Shown here: positions 55,501-61,500 of the stretch, piece by piece
How the letters are laid out: every line of letters starts with the position of its first letter
Position numbering within the stretch: position 1 is the first letter of the stretch
Assembly: GCA_025084515.1 (NCBI GenBank)
Contig: JAJAGP010000934.1
Coordinates: 1 to 64,000, forward strand
DNA: 64,000 nt
Source: Ancistrus triradiatus
Taxonomy: Eukaryota > Chordata > Actinopteri > Siluriformes > Loricariidae
Direction: 5' to 3'
Program-made: the position numbers and the translations under genes
Notes under the pieces: generated by a model
Told to the model about the DNA's origin: nothing
Database searches by the model: none
What the model saw: only the letters and a program-made list of their open reading frames with translations

Positions 55501-58500
55501 ACAATGTGAATTCCATTCAGAGATACTCACTCCAGTTGCATCACCTGATCCTCCATTAGAGCAATCAGAGGGCAGATGACCACACTGATCTTCTCACTGT
55601 ACACTGGAGGAAACTGGAAGCACAAGCTCTTTCCATAACCTGTTTAGACGAAGGCAGAAAGCAAAGAATATATATGAAAATTTCTGGTATTAAGATATAT
55701 AACATGATACATGTACTCTGAGGCCCCTCCTCGGTTCAGCGATGGACGTTCCCTTTTTAGAAAAATGGCTTCTTTTTCCAAAAAGGTTCACATACTTTTG
55801 CCACTCACTAATTTGTAATATTGGATCATTTTCCTCAATAAATAAATAAATGACCAAGTACAATATTTTTGTCTCATTTAACTGGGTTCTCTTTATCTAC
55901 TTTTAGGACTTCTGTGAAAATCTGAGGTTTTAGATCATATTTATGCAGAAATCTAGAAAATTCTAAAGGGTTCACAAACTTTTAAGACCTACTGTAAGTA
56001 TTCAGACCTTTTGCTATGACACTTGAAAATTGGGGGCCTCCCATTTCTCTTGATCATCACTGAGATATTTCTACACCTTGACTGGAGTCCAACTAGACTT
56101 TATGGCAGAGTGGCTTCATCAGACCAGAGAATCTTGTTTCTCATACTCCTTTAAATGTTTTTTTTTGCAGACCTCAGGCAGGCTTTCATGTGTCTTTTAC
56201 TGAGGACAGGTTTCTGTCTGACCACTCTGCCATAAAGCCCAGATTGTTGGAGCGCTGTAGTGATGATCTTCCGGAAGTTTCTCCCATCTGCACACAGGAC
56301 CTTTGGAGCTCAGCCAGAGTGGCTGTTAAGTTCTTGGTCACCTCTCTTACCAAGGCCCTTCTCCCCCAGTTACTTAATTTGGTGGGGCGTCCAGCGCAAG
56401 GAAGAGTCCTGGTTGTTCTAATCGCCTTCCATTAAAGACTTATAGAGGCCACTACACTCTTGGGAATGTTCAATGTAACAGAATTGTTTTTGTAGCCTTC
56501 TCCAGATCTGTGCCTCCACAAAGTCATGTCTCTGAGTTCTACAGGTAGTTCTTTCCTCCTCATGGCTTGATTTTTGCTCTGATATGCATTGTTAGCTGTG
56601 AGACCTTATATAGACAGGTGTGTGTGTCTTTCCTGATCATGTCCAATCAACTGAATTTACCACAGGTGGACTCTAGTGAAGGTGTAGAAACATCTCAAAG
56701 ATGAAAGGGTCTGAATACTTATGTCCATGCGTAAATTTAGTTTTTCATTATAGGGTATTGAGTGCTGGTTGATGGGGGTAAAACCTGAATTTAGCACAAG
56801 GCTGCAACATGACAAAATGTGAACAAAGTAAAAGGGTATGAAGACCTGCATTGAAGAATGCATTGTATGTTGTTCATACGCTAGGTCAGTACGGAGTACT
56901 AATAACACGGACATCGTTCTGAGAAAGAACTCAAAATAGAACTCTCAAGAATTCTGTAGTGAACCACAAGAAAAAAAAAACCCTTACCAGTTGCCATGAC
57001 AACAAGATTATCCCTCTTCTGCTCAAGCACAGATAGTATCACTTTCCACTGTACCCTGCAGATGAGCATCACCATTAAATTGCAATCAATACACAGTACT
57101 CAGTAAAAGCGCTGCAGTACAGCAGTGCCTAGAAGACACTTTCACATTAATCACAAATACAGCAAAATAAATTCTTTCATCACCTTAAATGTTGGGCAAG
57201 TAGCTTTACTATGAGAACACAGTAAGCTTTATATGTAGAGAGTAACAAGGCATGCAGGCAACGTACGGTTTAAAATTGGGATGTCCAAAATACGCTTTCA
57301 GACAATGAATCTGTGCAGGGTTTGGTTGTGGTAGGGTTGCATCTAAACATGGAAAAATTGACAAAGGTTTACTCAAATGACAACAGCTGTGCGAGCCTTA
57401 ATTACATACCACCATGTACTTTCTATGCTAGTAGGGTTAAACCTCTTTATCTGAATGTAATCGCTTCCTGAAGTCGGCCCAGATAACGAATATTTTGATA
57501 ATGGGAATCTAACATCCAGTATTTTCTATGGGGAAATCCCTGCCTCATTCTGACACCTTCAATATCTCACTTACTTTTAATAACCTCAGCTTAAGATAAT
57601 GGATCAAGAGTCTTCCTCTCTGTCACACCCACAGGTGTGTCATGTGCATATGTATCACCTACAACATTAAAACCACGTACAGCCCGAATACGTAATAGTG
57701 TTGATTATGTTGTTCCAACAGAACACAGTAAGCTCTGAGATACAGTGGGGCAAAAAGTATTTAGTCAGCCACTGATTGTGCAAGTTCTCCTACTTAGAAA
57801 GATGAGAGGTGTCTGTAATTTTCATCATAGGTACACTTCAACTATGAGAGACAAAATGAGAAAAAAAAATCCAGGAAATCACATTTTTAAAGAATTTAAT
57901 TGTAAATCATGGTGGAAAATAAGTATTTGGTCACCCACAAACAAGCAAGATTTCTGGCTCTCACAGACCTGTAACTACTTCTTTACGAAGCTCTTCTGTC
58001 CTCCACTCGTTACCTGTATTAATGGCACCTGTTGGACCTCGTTTTCTGTATAAAAGACACCTGTCCACAGCCTCAAACAGTCAGACTCCAAACTCAACCA
58101 TGGCCAAGACCAAAGAGCTGTCAAAGGACACCGGGGAAAAAAAAATTGTAGACATCCCAGCCCTGTGGCTGACTAAATACTTTTTTGCCCCACTGTATAC
58201 TGACAGTATATATGGACAGTAACTGAACAGCTGGTTCTCATAGTTGGCACGTTGGAAATGGGAGAAATGTTCAGGAGTAAAGACCTGACAAGGGACAAAT
58301 AGTTATAGCCAGGCGACTGCGATGGTGTAGCTCCTAAACAACAAGGCTTGTGGGGTGCTCCTTGTGGGGTGGTCAGCAGCAATGGTAGAAAGACTATTGG
58401 GTAAGTGGGCAAGTGATGGCACCTGTATGAAGAGGATGAGCCAATGAAGGGAATGTAATGCTCTTGGTAATGGTCTGCTGGGTCTGGGCATTCATGTGGA

Positions 58501-61500
58501 CAATGACTTGACATATAACACCTACCTAAACATAGTTATGGACCACGTGGATTTAATGTTGTGGTTGATCGGTATATTTACGTAAAGTACTGTGCAAAAG
58601 TCTTAGACCACCATTAGATTAGATAAACCACCTTCTTAGCAATGGTATAATTACCATATATAACTGTTTGCATGCAGTACTTAAAAAAAAAGCTTTTTAA
58701 CGAAATCAGAAAAAGAGCTTCACTTGGCTACAGTGGCAAGTATTTAGTGTGATCTCCCCTTACACTTGAGCAATAGCACCATCTGGTACCATCTGCCAAG
58801 TTGACACTTCTACAGTCCGAAGAAGCTTGATCAGGAATGGTCTTTTTGGAGAGGGTGCAGCCAAGAAGCCACTTTTCTAAAGAGGAACAGGGTGAAAAGA
58901 CTAAGATATGCTAAAGATCGCAAAGACTGGAATGAAGGTCAGTGGAAAAGGGTACTATGAAATTTTTGGGACCTATTGTTAATATGTTATATAAGGTCAT
59001 TATACCATTGCTAAAACAACAAATCTAAAGGTGGCCTAAAACCTTTGCACACAGTATGCTTTTTTGTCTTCCAAAATGTCTCAAGACAACATTTTTTCCT
59101 GCAAAATGTGTATGAGTGTAAAGAGTAAAATATAAATCTGATTACTGTTTTAACAATGTCAGACAAATTTCAATTTTCTCAATAGACATGCTCATAAGTA
59201 AATACCACTTCACAGATTGTAGCCTCTTACCAATATTTCATGAGTTAAAATATATTAAGATAAACATGAGACTTAGGCTCATAAAAAATGCACTTCATTA
59301 AATATGTAGTTCACCAAAACTAATAAAGTATCCTCTCAAACACAGACGTTACATGTTTCTTTGTATGCCTGGCAATATACGCAGTAAGTCCATTGCACAT
59401 GCTTTACAGTCAAATAAATTAAATTTTTCAATTTAATTGCAGGCACAAGACATGTACTTGGTTATAAACAGATTTTATTGGGATTCTGAGGATTACATTG
59501 TTTACAAAATGTACTGATGAAACCTTTTGGCAACAGGCACAACTCACCACAAAGTTTCATCAGCAGTGTTGCTCAAAAATGTAACCCAAGGAAATATAAA
59601 ATGAGCTGTTTATACACAAATAGAAAAAAGGCACTGCTCAAATAGACTAGTTACCAAATCCTTCCGCTTCTTCCACTTCCACAACCTCGTCTTCATCATC
59701 AGCAATGGCCTGTTTGTCACCACTTTCATTCAGTTTCTCCATTTCTTCAGCACACTGTTGATAAAGAAAACAAAATGTGGAGAATTGAACAATGTATAAG
59801 GCATTAAAAGCAGCTGAAGAAAGTTATTAGTAAACTCATTAGTTTAATTTCACCAAGTATTGCTCAGTCTAACTGCTTGACATATGATTTGAAAACCATA
59901 AATATCCAGCCATCCATCATTTGTCTATCGAAAATGAACTCAAAGGCGATTAACCTATTAACACTAATGCTATAGTCTTTAGTCTGCACCTACAACAGGG
60001 GCAGCCCTTGGCATAAGTGATACAGCTGCCAAGAGTGGTATCTGGAGTGGGGTTGCATTTGCAGAGAGCTCTACTGTACAAGAGCTATGCTTGCTTAGCA
60101 AATGGTGTGGAAGCATCTTATGCAATTAATCCAATACAGGCATGATCCATTTAACAGCTGCAATATCAGGAGTCAAACAGAGACAGATTTTGTATTTCCT
60201 ATTATAATTTAGTATAATTGCTAAGACCCCAGTCATTAAAGTGAACAGACTTTGATCGGATGGTGGTAAAATGGCACATGCCTGTAGTAGGGTTGGGAAT
60301 TGTCAATTCTTTACCCAAATATATCCTGTTTCCCAATATAAAATGTATGTATTTTTTAAATTCTCTTGTTTTACCTCCTGGACAGGGTGGCTGGGCAAGG
60401 GCTCAAAAGCTTATAATCAGAATTCAAGTCTCGTACCTTGGCTGGGGCTCCATCACTCATGGCATGTTCCCATATTCACCCTCCCCTCCCCTAGAAATGG
60501 CCAGTTATGTACCTGTGTGACCTGGTCGGAAGGTTCTGCCAGAAATCAAACCTTGGTCACTGCGACGATGGTCTAGCTACCTAGGTGGTGCTAACTGAGG
60601 GAGCTTATGTATAATGCTCTAGATAACGTTCCAATAACTAATTTCATTCAAAATAATTCTGACCTAGTAGAAAGCAAGATTTTATTATTTGTATCTATTA
60701 GAGTTATCCATGAAAAACACTACTGAAAGCATTGTTTCTTAAACTGTATGTTAAAACAGAACAAAAAAGCAGGGATGTACCTGAATCATTTCATCATCAA
60801 GCTCGTCATCACTTTCAAGTTCATGTGACAGATCCAAAGAATTTTCCAAAGCTTCTTTCTCCTTGATTAAAAGAAATTGTATCAAAAAAAGCTGTGCACA
60901 AATTTGTAAAACAAAAGATAAGGTTCTAAAAGGGACAAACCTTGAAAGCCAAAATCGATTGTTCCTCCTCCTCTTCCCGTCTGGCTTGCATCTCCAGCAT
61001 CTGAAGCTCGTACTCCGAAATATCCAAGGACATAATGCATTCTGTCTGAGCTGGCTGAACGACGGTGTCCTTCTCCTCATCCAACAGCACAGAAAACTTC
61101 ACACGTTCCTTGGATGAAGATTTTTGGTCCTCAGAAGATTTCTGATTAGCTTCATGAGTCGTTACATCATTTTGGACCTTAAGCCTGTGATCTTCGTTGG
61201 TACTTGCCGCAGCTTCGTCTATGTTTTTGCTGCTTAGTAGTAAATCACTTAGAGAAGCAACACGCCAAGATATGTCTTCCACTAGCCTTTCGGTTCTAAA
61301 CAAAAAAACGTTTATCAATACACATTCTTCAGTTAGTTACCCTACACCAATAACATTTATGATATCAAACCTTCTATCATACCAACAAGAGCGTTTTGGA
61401 GCATTGTGTCCCAGCATTTTTTTAGTATTTCAGTACGTAAATACACAAATAAACTTTGCTGCCATTTCAGCCTCATCCATTGCTATTAGGCGCAACAGGC

